A stretch of DNA of 64,000 nucleotides from Diadophis punctatus similis. Lineage: Eukaryota; Chordata; Lepidosauria; Squamata; Dipsadidae. Positions 45,219 to 56,942 of this stretch are shown piece after piece. The position numbers and the translations under genes were made by a program. Numbering within the stretch: position 1 is the stretch's first letter; every line of letters starts with the position of its first letter. Location: assembly GCA_023053685.1 (NCBI GenBank), contig JALIGW010000003.1, positions 136,955,126 to 137,019,125 of the forward strand, written 5' to 3'. The notes below the pieces were generated by a model. It worked only from the letters and a program-made list of their open reading frames with translations, was not told the origin of the DNA and did no database searches.

Positions 45219-47416
45219 TATATCAATTCTGCATTCCAAAATTCTTGCAAATAACTGATTTCTACCTTGAAAATATTCTAGTCTATAGAAAAACTGGTGT
45301 AGAATTATCCAAAATGTTTTTCACTATTGGTAATATTTCAAGACCTTTATAAAGCTAAGACATTTGGACCAAATTTTGAAATCATAAAATATTCTAACTG
45401 AATTTTGAATTAATTCTCCAACAGCCAGTGGGAAACAACATGGGGGTACATTTGATCATTGCAAAAACAAGGAACAGCTGAAAACTGTTCTCTAGTTTCT
45501 GTAGAAAAGAGGGTCAGACAGAAAAGAGAAAAAGGTACAAATCACTTCGAATATTGTTTTGCTTCTATATATAGGGCTTGTTCTTAGAATAAATCAATGG
45601 TGGTCATTTGTGAGTTTCTAACTTTTCTTCAAAAAAGATTATTTGTCAGACATTATTGGATTCTATAAGGTTGTCTAATTGCTCCTGCTAATAATAGTTG
45701 AGGAAAACCTGCCATATATAAACACATACTTGACAAAGATCATGTTTAAAATGGATTAATTTTGATTTAAAATATTGATACCTTCAAAAAACTTTACCTG
45801 TGATTTTTCAGACTGGGGTTATCCCAAAGTGTAAGCTTATGATATGAGTAAGGATCAACATTATATTCCTCAGTATTTTCCAACCTGCCTTTTGTGTTGT
45901 AAATATAGTTGAGCATTCATTAAAAAAAAGGCATGAAACCCCTGCCACATCAGAAGAGTCAAATAAAAACATAAATCTGAATTTTCATCTCAGTTTTCTA
46001 AATTTCATAAAAAGTAGAATTAAATATATCATATGCCCCGACATGAAGATGCAAATGAGTGAAATTAAAACCATTTTCTTTGTAGGGGGCTGTTCTTCCC
46101 ATAGAAACTTCATAAATTATTTACCAGTCTGCTTAAAACACCTGAAAGATATTGACATAGGAATCCCTTTAAGTACATAATGTCGGACTTGAAGAAAATT
46201 CATTTCAACAGTTTCTTTCCCCATGCATTCCTGAGGAGTTTTAACCATCTGTTTGCCTCAGTGCCAATCTGAGACAAGCAATTTGGTGTCAGTACCAGCA
46301 CTTTTGAATTCCCTTTACACCTTTTGTCAATTGTATTACGTTTTAAGAAAAATCCCAAAATTTATTTTTCTTCAGCTTATTTAGCTTTTTTGCACAATAG
46401 CTTATTTGCTCTCTGTTTTTATTGCTTGTCATGTATTTTTATGTATATTTTGCATGTTTCATTGACTTTTTATTTGCTGTTCTCATGTAATAATTTGTGT
46501 TAATGATTTTGATAATATCATGATAATTGCAGATTATTCTGTGTGACTTTTATTTGGTTTTTATCATTAATATTTTACTATCATTTCTAATTTTAATTGC
46601 AGGGGCTTGTCAGTAATTGGTACTAAGTATTCGTGATTTACATATTACATAAATAAATGTTCCCATCTACAAATACAACCTTATTTTCTTTGAGTATTTA
46701 TTGAAAGATATTTAATCAAACATCAAGTAACCCACCCCTTTCCCCCCGAAATATCTACAGATGACTTAAAAATCATTGAAGGGATATATTCCAATTGATT
46801 TGAATGTCAGTAAATCTTGCTAAAAAGATCCATAAGGATGAAACAAACTTAGCTTCAGCCACCTCTATATCCATAATGTTCTTTGATTGCCTGAGATTTC
46901 TGAATAAAAATAAAAATATTGATCAATCATATGTGAGGCTTCTCATCTTTTTAGGGAAGGCAGATTGCCCAAGATGGTGGATTAAAGGAGATATAGTCTA
47001 TGATGGATCTATCAAAGTCACTGTCAAACATTTAACATCGACATTTAATTAAGAATTTGAACAATAACTTGCAGAAGCTGTGTAGAAAGTCTTCAACATC
47101 CTTGGTATCTAGGCTTCCTTATATGAAATGGAGGAAGGGGGAAATTAAGAAATGTATCATTGTAGCAGCACATAAACTGCATCTTCAACTTCTCCTTAAA
47201 GAAGCTGGATTCCCAGATTCGCGCACTAACCAGCAAAATTCTTGGACAATGCATGTTACAGGAGTAGCAGCCAATGTCCTAAGTTCTAGTTCAGCTCTAG
47301 GTTGTGTTATCCAGATCTCTTCTACTTCTCCTATGTATTTTTAAAGAGAAACAGGAAACAAACTGCCTTAAAAATCTTCTTAAGCTTGCTTCATAATCCA
47401 GAAGGGAAAGTTCTAT
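45219..47416. other. Unassigned intron 1 sequence
   Basis: Long stretch with no repeat termini that I recognise. Two consecutive open frames (46804-47052, 82 codons; 47057-47344, 95 codons) lie in one direction; they may be remains of an old retroelement, but no motif supports a family. Confidence 0.35.
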
Positions 47417-47421
47417 CTGAC

Positions 47422-47663
47422 TGTTGTGTTCTGACTGACCTCTAACTGAACTCTAACTTGTTATGTCTAGCTGAACTCTAACTGAACTGTATGTTTTCAC
47501 CCAGGTCCAGCGTTTGAATGCTCAAACACTATTGGTTGTTGTGTCTGACAGCCCTCTATAAAAGAGCTAGCTGTCAGACCATGCTTTGCTGGTTGCTTGA
47601 GTGAGCTGAATAAAAGAGCTGTTGTGAAGTCTGTCTCTTATGATCCTTGCCCACTATCTAACA
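47422..47663 (+). mobile_element. Solo LTR (242 bp) just upstream of PHACTR1 exon
   Basis: Starts TGTTGTGTTCTG, ends CTATCTAACA, with a perfect 5-bp duplication ctgac (47417-47421 and 47664-47668). It has a TATA box (TATAAAA, 47557-47563) and a polyadenylation signal (AATAAA, 47609-47614) in the expected U3-R order on the + strand, i.e. in sense with PHACTR1. No internal retroviral or Gypsy sequence adjoins it, so it is a solo LTR left by recombination. Class is not determined: a 5-bp duplication fits Gypsy and some ERV groups. Confidence 0.85.
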
Positions 47664-47805
47664 CTGACGTCTCTGGGATCCTGTTTCCGGATTATTGGTG
47701 ACCATTTGTTGCAAAGTGCTACAAATTAATGTGGTAGCACTTATTTGGTAGCACTTTCCAAATGGGGCTTCAACATGGAGAAATATTGCCCATCTGTTTT
47801 ACTAA

Positions 47806-48045
<240 letters not shown>

Positions 48046-48248
48046 TGAATTGGATTAATATTTCTTTTTGTTTTGTCCCCAAAGCGAAATAAATTGCTAT
48101 TCTACAATTGTCTCAACAGCTATAAACTGTTTTAGTGGTTGGTACGGTAGTTCTATAGTAATTTGTAGAATAGCAGTAGAAGTGCTAAGGTAGAAACAGA
48201 AAGAAACAACACAAAACCAGAGGTCCCTTAACACTTTTCCCTCTACTG

Positions 48249-48374
48249 CACGGATGTCAAACTCGCCGTGTCACGTTGCCATCATGTGATGTATCACTAT
48301 ATTTTTTCCTTCGCGGAACTGGGGTGGGTGTGGTCTGTGCAGGATGGATCTGGCCCATGGGCCGCCAGTTTGAT
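48249..48374. mobile_element. hAT class A element, short
   Basis: Left end CACGGATGTCAAACTCGCC, right part gggccgccagtttgata, the reverse of the left end of 698-1277. About 126 bp; the right terminus is mutated (gatagcaag), so no duplication can be read. Confidence 0.75.
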
Positions 48375-48402
48375 AGCAAGCCTTTGCCTCCAGGTTGCCC
48401 TC

Positions 48403-48527
48403 TAGGGGTGGGCAATTGTGGCAACTTTATGACTTGTGGACTTCAACTCCCAGAATTCCATGCTGGCTCAGGAATTCTGGGAGTTGAAGTCCACAAGTCG
48501 TAAAGTTGTCATAGTTGCCCACCCTTG
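48403..48527. mobile_element. hAT palindromic element, class D
   Basis: aggggtgggcaattgtggca ... catagttgcccacccttg, about 125 bp, with the class D core gacttcaactcccagaattc. No clear 8-bp duplication. Confidence 0.8.
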
Positions 48528-48535
48528 GTCTATGG

Positions 48536-48656
48536 CAGGGGTGTCAAACTGGCAGCCCAAGGGCTGGATGCGTCACGTGCAGGCCACGGCCACCCCATCT
48601 CCCCAAAGGCAAAAAACGTCAAGATACCTCACGTGACATCACATGATGCAATCGAG
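48536..48656. mobile_element. hAT class A element, 3'-deleted
   Basis: CAGGGGTGTCAAACTGGCAG and the following 100 bp match the left part of 698-1277. The 8-mer gtctatgg precedes it (48528-48535) and occurs again at 48657-48664 and 48686-48693 in a short tandem (gtctatggcctgaacaag), so the duplication reading is not certain. Confidence 0.7.
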
Positions 48657-48850
48657 GTCTATGGCCTGAACAAGAACACCCGTGGTCTATGGCCTGAACA
48701 AGGGCATTTCATTTATGGAATGGAATGGGAATGCATCACAACATGTTCCATTTTTTTTACACAGAAAGAAAGTGAGCACACTGTGGTGTTAGAATCCATC
48801 TTTCTGCATGGCATGTCTTTACTCACCAACAAGTCTCAATTTGTGTAGAT

Positions 48851-48996
48851 CAGGGGTGGCCAAACTATGGTTCTTTGAGGACCTGTGGACTTCAACTCCC
48901 AGAATTCCTGAGCCAGCCATGCATGCATGGCTAGCTCAGGAATTCTGGGAGTTGAAGTCCACAGGTCCTCAAAGAACCATAGTTTGGCCACCCCTG
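48851..48996. mobile_element. hAT palindromic element, class D, 146 bp
   Basis: CAGGGGTGGCCAAACTATGG with exact complement at the other end and a perfect 8-bp duplication gtgtagat (48843-48850 and 48997-49004). Near-identical to 40631-40776. Confidence 0.96.
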
Positions 48997-49004
48997 GTGT
49001 AGAT

Positions 49005-49490
49005 GCTTTGTTGGCATACATTTTCATCAATTTCATCTCCATTTTCCTTCTTTATTATTGCTTCCTGTAATATATAAGATACTGTACTTCTTGACCAGAT
49101 TTTCAAAACTGCAGTATATCTAATATGTCTCTTAACATTTGATTTTAAGGAGCCAGATACCATTCTTTGCTTCCAGAAATCAACCCTTTTAGGTTTCTCT
49201 TTAAATTGCTCAACATATTGTGCTAAAAGTGCTTTTCTATAAACTAGCCAAGGTGGTAAGTGGGTATTAATTCCCAGTGTTCATTTTCATGAGACATAGG
49301 AAGCTCATTCGGGAAGCCAAAGAGAATATCAAGGTAATTAATGTATGAGATCCAATTAAAATGTCTTAAATTTAGAGTAAGAGCCCTGATGGATCTGACA
49401 AAATGTCTGTTTATTCAAATATCCTATTTCCCTTAGTGGCCAACGAGAAGGCTTTGAGGAACGTTTCTTGCTCTTTCATCCCAGTAAGTG
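49005..49490. other. Unassigned intron 2 sequence
   Basis: Between a class D and a class B hAT element; no feature recognised. Confidence 0.4.
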
Positions 49491-49498
49491 GTCTTCAC

Positions 49499-50419
49499 CA
49501 GGGGCGGGTTCCTAATTTTTTTACTACCGCTCTGTGGTCGTGGCTTATTTTGTGGGTGTGGCTTGCCAGCCATGTGACCGGGTGGGCGTGGGCCTCGGGA
49601 GCTTGGCAGCGGCTGGAGAAGTGGGGAGGCATTGCCCACCCGCAACGCAGCCCCCCGCAGCAGGAGCAGCAAGACCGCGGCAGCGGTTCTTCTAGGAGGC
49701 TCTGTCCGGCCTGAATGCTTCTCCCCATTCGATGATCCTAGGCTCCTGCTGCCCATTCCCCCTCCCCTCAGCAGCTCGAGAAGCCTCGAACGTGCAAAAA
49801 TGCCTAGGATCATCACCGCGCGTTCGTGGCTTCTCAGACTGCTGAAGGGAGGGGAACTGAGATAGGTCCTGCCCAGTTCTTCTGCACTCAGAAGAACGCA
49901 AATGGCGGCATCCCGGCGTCCCGGGAAAGCGGGCGGGGGAAGCCCCCACCGCAAACGCCGCCAGCGTCTTCGGCTCGGCGGCGAAGAAAGGCGGAGAGCG
50001 CACCGGTAGGAACCCACTACTGGTCCTGCCGCCCATTCCCTTTCCCCTCAGCAGCTCAAGAAGCCTCAAACGTGCAAAAATGCCTAGGATCATCACCGCG
50101 CGTTCGTCGCTTTTCGGACTGCTGAAGGGAGGGGAATGGAGATAGCTCCTGCTGCCCGTTCTTTCAGCATCTCACGCGCTCCCTCAGCCATCCTCTCCTG
50201 CTTGGACTCACTGTGGAGTAGGAAGGCAGCACATGCGCAGTGCCGGAAACTCGGCTTCTGGGCATGTGCAGAAGAAAATTTGTAAAAGAATCTTTTTTAA
50301 AAAAAATTTTTAATGGCAGCGCCCAGGCACCGGCAACCGACCGCACCAGTACTGTGATGTCACCAGCGGGCCGCTACCGGTGCTATAGAGTGGACCGCAC
50401 CGGTAGGAACCCACCACTG
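49499..50419. mobile_element. hAT class B composite element with internal duplication
   Basis: Outer ends CAGGGGCGGGTTCCTAA ... ggtaggaacccaccactg with a perfect 8-bp duplication gtcttcac (49491-49498 and 50420-50427). A module of about 130 bp (ctcctgctgcccattcccc ... ggaggggaactgagat, 49743-49873) is repeated at 50023-50155. Between the copies, 49874-50022 ends in a second class B right terminus (aggaacccactactg) and is itself flanked by gtcctgcc on both sides. So it is either a nested insertion or a tandem rearrangement within the element. CpG-rich throughout. Confidence 0.88.
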
Positions 50420-50466
50420 GTCTTCACCACTCTGTTTCCTAAAACTAGGGTGCAAGCTGTCAAGTA

Positions 50467-50863
50467 TAGGTAGTCCTCAATTTACTACCACAATTGAGCC
50501 CCAAATTTATGTTGCTAAGTGAGACAGTTCTTAAGTGAGTTTTGCTCCATTTTATGACCTTTCTTGCCCCAGTTGTTAAGTGAACCATTGCAGTTCTTAA
50601 GTTAGTAGCATCGTTGTTAAGTGAATCTGGCTTGGCCATTGACTTTACTGGTCTGAAGGTCATAAAAGGAGATCACTTGATCCCAAGACACTGCAAAGGT
50701 CATCAATACAAGTCAGTTGCCAACAGGCTGAATTTTGATCACATGACCATGGGGAATGCTGCAACAGTCGTAAGTGTGAAAAATGGTCATAAGTCACTTT
50801 TTTCAGTGATCTTGTAACTTTGAATGGTCAGTAAATGAACTGTTGCAAGTTGAGGACTACCTG
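50467..50863. mobile_element. Tc1/mariner (Tigger-like) element, full-length
   Basis: TA|taggtagtcctcaattta ... ttgaggactacctg|TA, 397 bp, the reverse orientation relative to 29768-30162. Confidence 0.88.
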
Positions 50864-51029
50864 TATAGCAGAACTTTTGGGCTGGATGAAGAGGCAGGGG
50901 GTATCTTACCATTTCATAACTGGAACTGTTCTATTGGGGCAATTAGATAAATGTAAATGTTCCTTATGACCCAGGGCCAAAGTTAGGGAGTAGCAGTGAT
51001 TTTGCTGAATGTGAATGGTGATGAACTTG

Positions 51030-51965
51030 CATAGGAAACCACTGGCACAGTGTGTTGTGACTCACCAGCAGCCCAGGCAGCTGGTAGCAGATCCCATCCG
51101 AGAAGAGGCCGATGTGGTGATGCGCCAGCGGCCCGTGCAGCTGGCACCCAAGTCGGACACTGAAGAGGCTGGTGAGGACTCGGTGCCAGAGGCAGAGATT
51201 CAGCCAGGGCTTTCAGAACCTCCAGCACCTCACATCAGTGATGAGGAAGAAGAGGCTCCTCCTCTTCTTAATGCATGGGCACGCGGAGCTGCCAAAAGGC
51301 AGGAATGGTTTCTCAGGAGAAGGTCTCCTCGGGAGTAGGCTTGGGGTTAATTGGCCACTCCCTTAGCCTATTTAAGGGATGATGACAGCAAAAACTCTGC
51401 AGGAAACAACGTTTTTCGTTCATGTGTCTTCGTGTTTTGAAAACGTCTGCTCAGCTTATTTGTTTTGGCATTCTTCCTGCGGACTGCTTCTAGGCATTTT
51501 GCCAATCCTTGTAAGCTTCTTGAGATATCCAAGACTATTTAATTAGATTTAATTTATGACTTTATGGACTTTTGCTAGCTGTTAATGCAGTTTAATTAAC
51601 AGCTGATTTTTCAAGAAAAGACTTCTTTCACTTGTGTTTGTGTGTGTCAACTACTAAGCAAGCTTATTAGTAGTCATTAATTGAGTAAACATAGGTTTGA
51701 ACAAATTGCGTGTGTGCTACGTTCTTTCTGGTCCGTAGCTGGGGCAGAACACGGTGGTTGGAATGCTGTATTGTAGGCAAATTCTGCCCACAGCCTGGAA
51801 TTCAATCCTAACAGGGCTCAAGGTTGACTCAGCCTTCCATTCTTCCAAGGTCAGCAAAATGAGGATTGTTGGGGGGAATAATGCTGACATTGTAAATCAC
51901 CCAGAAAGTGCTGTAAAGCACTATGGGGCGATATATAAGTCTAAGTCTTGTTGCTTTTGTTATTA
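51030..51965 (+). mobile_element. Sauria-type SINE split by a solo LTR
   Basis: The head fragment actggcacagtg (to 51052) and the body cggtggttggaatgctgtat (from 51752) join to the standard SINE sequence; the rest runs to about 51965 with gcgatatataagtctaagtc. The interrupting sequence is an LTR whose 5-bp duplication (cagtg/cggtg) lies in the SINE. Confidence 0.82.
51053..51751. mobile_element. Solo LTR (699 bp) inside a SINE
   Basis: Starts TGTTGTGACTCACC, ends GGGGCAGAACA; flanking 5-mers cagtg (51048-51052) and cggtg (51752-51756) agree at 4 of 5. It has a TATA-like ctatttaaggg near 51368. A short acidic open frame in its 5' third (51060-51338, ending RRRSPRE) is probably not a gene. Likely Gypsy- or ERV-type; orientation as shown by TATA is +. 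Confidence 0.78.
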
Positions 51966-51990
51966 GTGGCTGTTGAAAAAAAAGTCGAGG

Positions 51991-52368
51991 CAGCTAGTCC
52001 TCGACTCACAACAATTCATTTAGTGACCATTCGAAGTTGGCACTGAAAATAGTGACACATGACCCTTTTTCACACTTATGACTGTTGCAGCATTCCTGTG
52101 GTCACGTATCAAAATTCAGATGCTTGGAGAGTGGTTCATATTTATGACCTTTGCTGTGTCCCGGGGTCATGTGATCACCTTTTGCGATCTTCTGACAAGC
52201 AAAGCCAGATTCACTTAACAAGCGTGTTACTAACTTAACAACTGCAGTGATTCACTTAACAACTGTGGCAAGAAAGATTGTAAAATGGGGCAAAATTCAC
52301 TTGACCACTGTCTCGCTTAGCAACAGAAATTTTGGGCTTAATTGTGGCTGTAAGTCAAGGACTACCTG
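51991..52368. mobile_element. Tc1/mariner (Tigger-like) element
   Basis: cagctagtcctcgactcac ... gtcaaggactacctg|TA; the left end is mutated (the left TA cannot be confirmed), right end intact. Confidence 0.84.
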
Positions 52369-52434
52369 TAATATGGTATTTGCTTGTTTTATTTTTTTTT
52401 AATGTGTTTGTTTGTTTGTATCCTGCCTTTGTTG

Positions 52435-52640
52435 TTTTTATAAATAATTCAAGGTAGAAAACATATTCAACACACCTACCTCCTCCTATTTTCTCCATAA
52501 CAACAACCCAGGATTGATCTGAGAGAGAGTAAATAGCCAAAAGTCACTCAGCTGGCTTTCATGGCTTAAGGCAGGACTTAAATGCATGACCTCCTGCTTT
52601 CTAGCCTGATGCCTAAACCACTAGACCAAACTGCATCTAG
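52435..52640 (-). mobile_element. Old tRNA-derived (MIR-like) SINE
   Basis: Contains aaagtcactcagctggcttt and cctgatgcctaaaccactag, the reversed A-box part; related to 23036-23160. Confidence 0.62.
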
Positions 52641-52759
52641 CTAGATCTATCCTTTACATGTTCCATTACCATTTCCCTCTGCCATACTGTAGATTTGTTG
52701 ATTAAGTTTTCAGGGCAGAATCTATTATTATTTCTATTAAGTTTATATTTTGCTAGGCT

Positions 52760-53545
52760 ATGTACAGAGTGGAGAGTTGGTCTCTGACTCATATCTAATG
52801 ACCTAAGTGCCAGAGCCCACTGTAACAACATTGCCAAAAAGGCACTAAGAGTTGTTAACCTAATCTTGCGTAGCTTCTTCTCTGGCAATATTACACTGCT
52901 AACCAGAGCATACAAAGCATTTGCCAGACCAATCCTCGAATACAGCTCACCTGTCTGGAACCCGCACTGCATATCGGACATTAATACAATTGAGAGACCC
53001 CAGAAATATTTCACAAAAAGAGTCCTCCATTCCTCTGCTCGCAACAGAATACCTTATTCCACCAGACTTGAAATTTTGGGCTTAGATAACTTAGAGCTAC
53101 GTCACCTTCGATCTGATCTAAATGTAGTTCATAAAATCATCTGCCACAATGTCCTACCTGTCAATGAATACTTCAGCTTCAACTGCAACAACACACGCGC
53201 ACACAATAGATTCAAAGTCAATGTAAACCGCTTGAAATTCGACAGCAGAAAATACGACTTCAGCAACAGAGTGATCAATGCCTGGAATGCACTATCTGAC
53301 TCTGTGGTTTCTTCCCCAAACCCCAAAAACTTTAACCTTAGACTGTCTACAGTCGACCTCACCCCATTCCTAAGAGGTCTGTAAGGGGCGTGCATAAGCG
53401 CACCATCGTGCCTACCATCCCTGTCCTACTGTCCCATTGTCCAAAGTTATCTGTACTTACTTTGCTTTTGTTTATGTTTATACCATACCTGTTATCTTGT
53501 ACACGTTTTGACAAATAAATAAATTAAATTAAATTAAAAAATCAA
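52760..53545 (+). mobile_element. Jockey-superfamily LINE, ORF2 C-terminal part and tail
   Basis: A clean 172-codon frame (52866-53384) covers the region after the RT: RAYKAFARPILEYSSPVWNP, then LRHLRSDLNVVHKI and DFSNRVINAWNAL motifs, ending FLRGL. The 3' UTR ends gacaaataaataaattaaat. Truncated at its 5' side. The frame is intact, so the copy is moderately young. CR1, L2 and Rex1 groups are all possible. Confidence 0.86.
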
Positions 53546-53599
53546 TAGAAAGCCACTTGAAGAGACTAGAAGCATTTGAAATGTGGATTTATAGGTGGC

Positions 53600-53935
53600 T
53601 GTTACGTATTAAGTTGGGTTGACAAAATCAGAAATGAGGAGGTAATAAGCCACCTGGGAAAGCCAAGCAAAATCATCAAAACCATAAAAAAGCGAAAGTT
53701 AGAATATTTTGGACATGTGATGTGACACCCAGAAAAATACGGCATACTTCACTTAATCCTCCAAGGAAAGATTGAAGGCAAATGAGGTCCAGGCAGAAGA
53801 AGAGCATAATGACTTCAAAATCTAAGGGACTTGGTTTGGACAAAGCTCAACAGCACTTTTTCGTGCGACTGTTGATAAAAATAGGATTGCCAACATGATC
53901 GCCAACATCCCATGACAGATATGGCACAAGAAGAA
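53600..53935 (+). mobile_element. RTE/BovB-like LINE C-terminal fragment
   Basis: Coding traces of a domain with the pattern RKLEYFGHVM and ILQGKIEGK, followed by GRRRA and a conserved tryptophan-rich stretch (DLVWTKLNSTF-like), with frame breaks. This C-terminal domain is known in RTE-type LINEs; BovB is common in squamates and supplies the SINE tail. Assigned from memory, not by search. Confidence 0.62.
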
Positions 53936-53957
53936 GAAGGCTATGTATCTTAATATC

Positions 53958-54287
53958 CAGGGGTGGGTTCTAACTTACCTCGCTGCCAGTTCGCTTCCTC
54001 CCGCGCCATATGGGCACGCCGCAGGGCCGCGCACACGCTTTGTGCCCACGCACGTGCGCAGTGCCAAAAAATCAAAATAAAATAAAATTAAAAGCCAAAA
54101 ACAAGATGGCGACCGCATACACAGTGCCGGAAACTCGGCTTCTGGGCATGCTCAGAAGGAAAAAAAAAGAGGGTGGCACCCACAGACCGGCACCGACTGA
54201 ACCGGGTCCGTGATGTCATCGTGATGTCACCAGCGGGTGGCTACCGGTTTGGGCGAACCGATCCGAACCAGGAGGAACCCACCACTG
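53958..54287. mobile_element. hAT non-autonomous element, class B
   Basis: CAGGGGTGGGTTCTAACTTA ... ggaggaacccaccactg, 330 bp, perfect 8-bp duplication ttaatatc (53950-53957 and 54288-54295). Closely related to 33609-33990 (same aacttacc and gccaaaaacaagatggc segments). Confidence 0.95.
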
Positions 54288-54651
54288 TTAATATCTGATC
54301 TAAACATATGAAAAATGCAAACTATACATTTGGGAGAACATTCTACAAGTAGCATACTGCACATTGGTTAGCTCAATGTGGGTTTTTTATAGTCAGAAGG
54401 GACACAGAAGAGCTGGCATGCTGAACTCTGACGCCATGTTATAAGCACCTTTTCAAGCATCACTTCATGCTTCATCCTCTTTAAGGATAAAGGATCAATC
54501 ATGGACTCCAATTTTCCAGTCTCACCTTGTGGACCTACCTTGAACATGGCAACAAGCGTCTGCAGTGTACAGAAATGCATTGAAATAGTAACTAAGTGCT
54601 AAGTAACACAAGATAGTGGAAGTCTCAGCAGCTGCTAAGGGTAACACACCA

Positions 54652-55037
54652 CAGGTAGTCCTCGACTTATGACCCTAATTGAGCCCAACATTTCTGTTGT
54701 TAAGTGAGACAGTTGTTAAGTGGATTTTGCCCACTTTTTGTCCTTTCTTGCCACAGTTGTTCAGTGAATCACTGCAGTTGTTGAGTTAGTAACACGGTTG
54801 TTAAGTGAATCTGGCTTCCCCATTGACTTTACTTATCAGAAGGTCGCAAAAGGGGATCACATGACCCTGGGACACTGCAATATGAACCAATTGCCCAGCG
54901 TCTGAATTTTGATCACGTGACCATGGGGATGCTGCAATGGTTATAACTGTGAGAAGCTTTCATAAGCTCCCTTTTTCAGTGCCATTGAAACTTTGAATGG
55001 TCACTGAATGAACTGTTGTAAGTCGAGGACTACTTGG
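54652..55037. mobile_element. Tc1/mariner (Tigger-like) element
   Basis: caggtagtcctcgacttatg ... gtaagtcgaggactacttgg, about 386 bp; right terminus mutated, so no final TA. Confidence 0.86.
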
Positions 55038-56000
55038 ACTTGGAGCAAAGTAGTCATGTATATGTAGCCATGACTGTATGACATGTAGTCATATTCTAGG
55101 GCCTGCTCAAAATCTTTTTTAAGCAAACCTCCTTGGTTTTTCTTTCAACCTTTTGCTAACAACAAAGCAATACTGTACCCTCAAATCAATTTCCATCTGA
55201 GAGAGAAAGAGAGAGAAAGGAAGAGAGCAATCTAGAGCTTATACAGACACTTAATCACTTCAAGCACAGTATTTGAACAATCCAAACCCTCAAGGGGAAA
55301 GGTTTTTTTTAATCCTTTAATTATGTAAGCACCTCAGTTCTACTTATGTCTTGAACTTTCTGCTGTTCTACTTAGGGCAACAAAGCCTTCGTCCTTCGGG
55401 AATGTAGACAAGGGAGCAGGTGGTGGACACTTTTGTAGAACACCGAAAACACTTGGCCTTGTTCTCGCCTGATGACAATATACCTGCAGTGTTATTTCCT
55501 GCAACACATGCTAGGATTTTGATGAGTTGCTTTTTAATTACGAAGACAGCATCATAATTTCTCCCCAGGATCATTGAGAATATTGTTAACCTGGTGATCA
55601 CCAAAAGAGGAAAACGTTGCCAGTGGCTTTTCTCTGTAAAATAGAGGTCTTAGGGATTGTCCAGTACTTTCCACTTCTTCATCCGTATTCTCAAAGGGAT
55701 CCCCCGACCCCTGCTTTGGGAGAGGCATATGAAATAATAATTAGTGGAAGACACCTACATAATCAAGTCTCTCACCTCAACTTCTTACCACTCATAGTAC
55801 TTAAATTCAGTTTCAGCTGAGAATTCCTACCTATGTCTAGCAATGATAGGTAGTTTTCAACTTGCAACCACAATTGCTGTTGCTAAGTGTTGGAAGAAAT
55901 ATCCATCTGGTTCAGTTCCAAGCAGGGAGAAAGACACTGGAAACATGGAGGTTGATTGGAAAGATGGTTTACTGATGGACAGGACCACATGGGTTTGAGG
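55038..56000. other. Unassigned intron 2 sequence, with a Tigger-like scrap
   Basis: 55847-55888 (gataggtagttttcaacttg) is the left end of a Tigger-like element. A minus-strand open frame at 55604-55368 (78 codons, with CFRCSTKV and YIPEG) is unrecognised. Otherwise nothing seen. Confidence 0.4.
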
Positions 56001-56324
56001 CAGAGGTGGGTTCCTGCCGGTGCAGTTAATAGCTGTTGTTCGGCACAGAGCCGAAGACTCTGCTGCCGTTCACGGCGTGGGGGCTTTCCCCTGGCGCTGC
56101 CGCCGCCCGCATGGACGCCACCAATTGCGTTCTTTTGCCCTCTGCGCATGCGCAAAGCATTCTGCATGTGCAGAGGGCAAAAGAACGCAATTGGCAGCGT
56201 CCATGTGGGCGGGGAAAGCGCCAGGGGAAAGCTTCCGCGCTGCGAACGGCAGCAGCGTCTTCGGCTCTGCACCGAACAACAGCTATTAACCGCACCTGCA
56301 AAAACAGGCATGAACCCACCTCTG
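56001..56324. mobile_element. hAT class B element, hairpin type
   Basis: CAGAGGTGGGTTCCTGCCGG ... catgaacccacctctg, 324 bp, perfect 8-bp duplication gtttgagg (55993-56000 and 56325-56332). Most of the element is one inverted repeat around 56155, with arms containing ccgaagactctgctgcc and ggcagcagcgtcttcgg. A perfect TGCGCATGCGCA lies at 56143-56154. Confidence 0.95.
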
Positions 56325-56332
56325 GTTTGAGG

Positions 56333-56934
56333 TCCTGGGCAGCTGATCACATGGAGTGGAGAGTGAGGGTTATTTATACCCTCCCTTGGGCCTTGCCCTT
56401 GAGCTTCCTGTTCCTGTGCAAGAAATGTATTCTATTGGCTGTAATCAGACTCCCATGGGGCCATGTGGGGTCATGTTTGTCTGAATTAAGTTTGGTTGAA
56501 GCCTGGAGGGTGATGCAATGTCCCCAGGTGATTTTGCAATGCAGTGAGCACTGCTTGTCACGGTGTGATTATTGCCTGTTACATGTATATGCAGGGAGAT
56601 GCATCCCCATTCAATATAATGGTTTATTCCTGAGCACGTGATTGATATGTTCTTGTACGCATGTGTGCATTCCATTCTCCGTGTCGTGCCAAGGCTCAAC
56701 ATATGCACCTTTGCTTCTGCTTCTTGCTTCTGTCTTCCATTGAGAGAAGACGCACATTCATATTAGAGATGTAAACAAATGAGGATTTATTGTTTTGTAC
56801 CGAAATAAATATTTTTACTTAGATTTTTAAACTGCGGTTTCATTTCTAATGTCTGATGTCCGGGAAAAGATCAAACATCACCTCTGTGAGATTAATTCTC
56901 ACCTCTGTCACTGCTGCTAGATAATCCTATTATG
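56333..56934. other. Unassigned intron 2 sequence
   Basis: Mixed composition; nothing recognised. Confidence 0.4.
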
Positions 56935-56942
56935 TCCTGGAG

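Noticed and set aside
46804..47344. Two consecutive open frames as a possible unknown gene
   Set aside because: No domain, separated by stops, in a region without splice signals that I can support; possibly an old retroelement.
49433..50125. 194- and 134-codon minus-strand frames
   Set aside because: They lie in the CpG-rich class B composite element and repeat the same module twice.
51015..51338. 107-codon acidic open frame ending RRRSPRE
   Set aside because: Falls inside the 699-bp solo LTR; probably chance or LTR-overlapping remnant, not a host gene.
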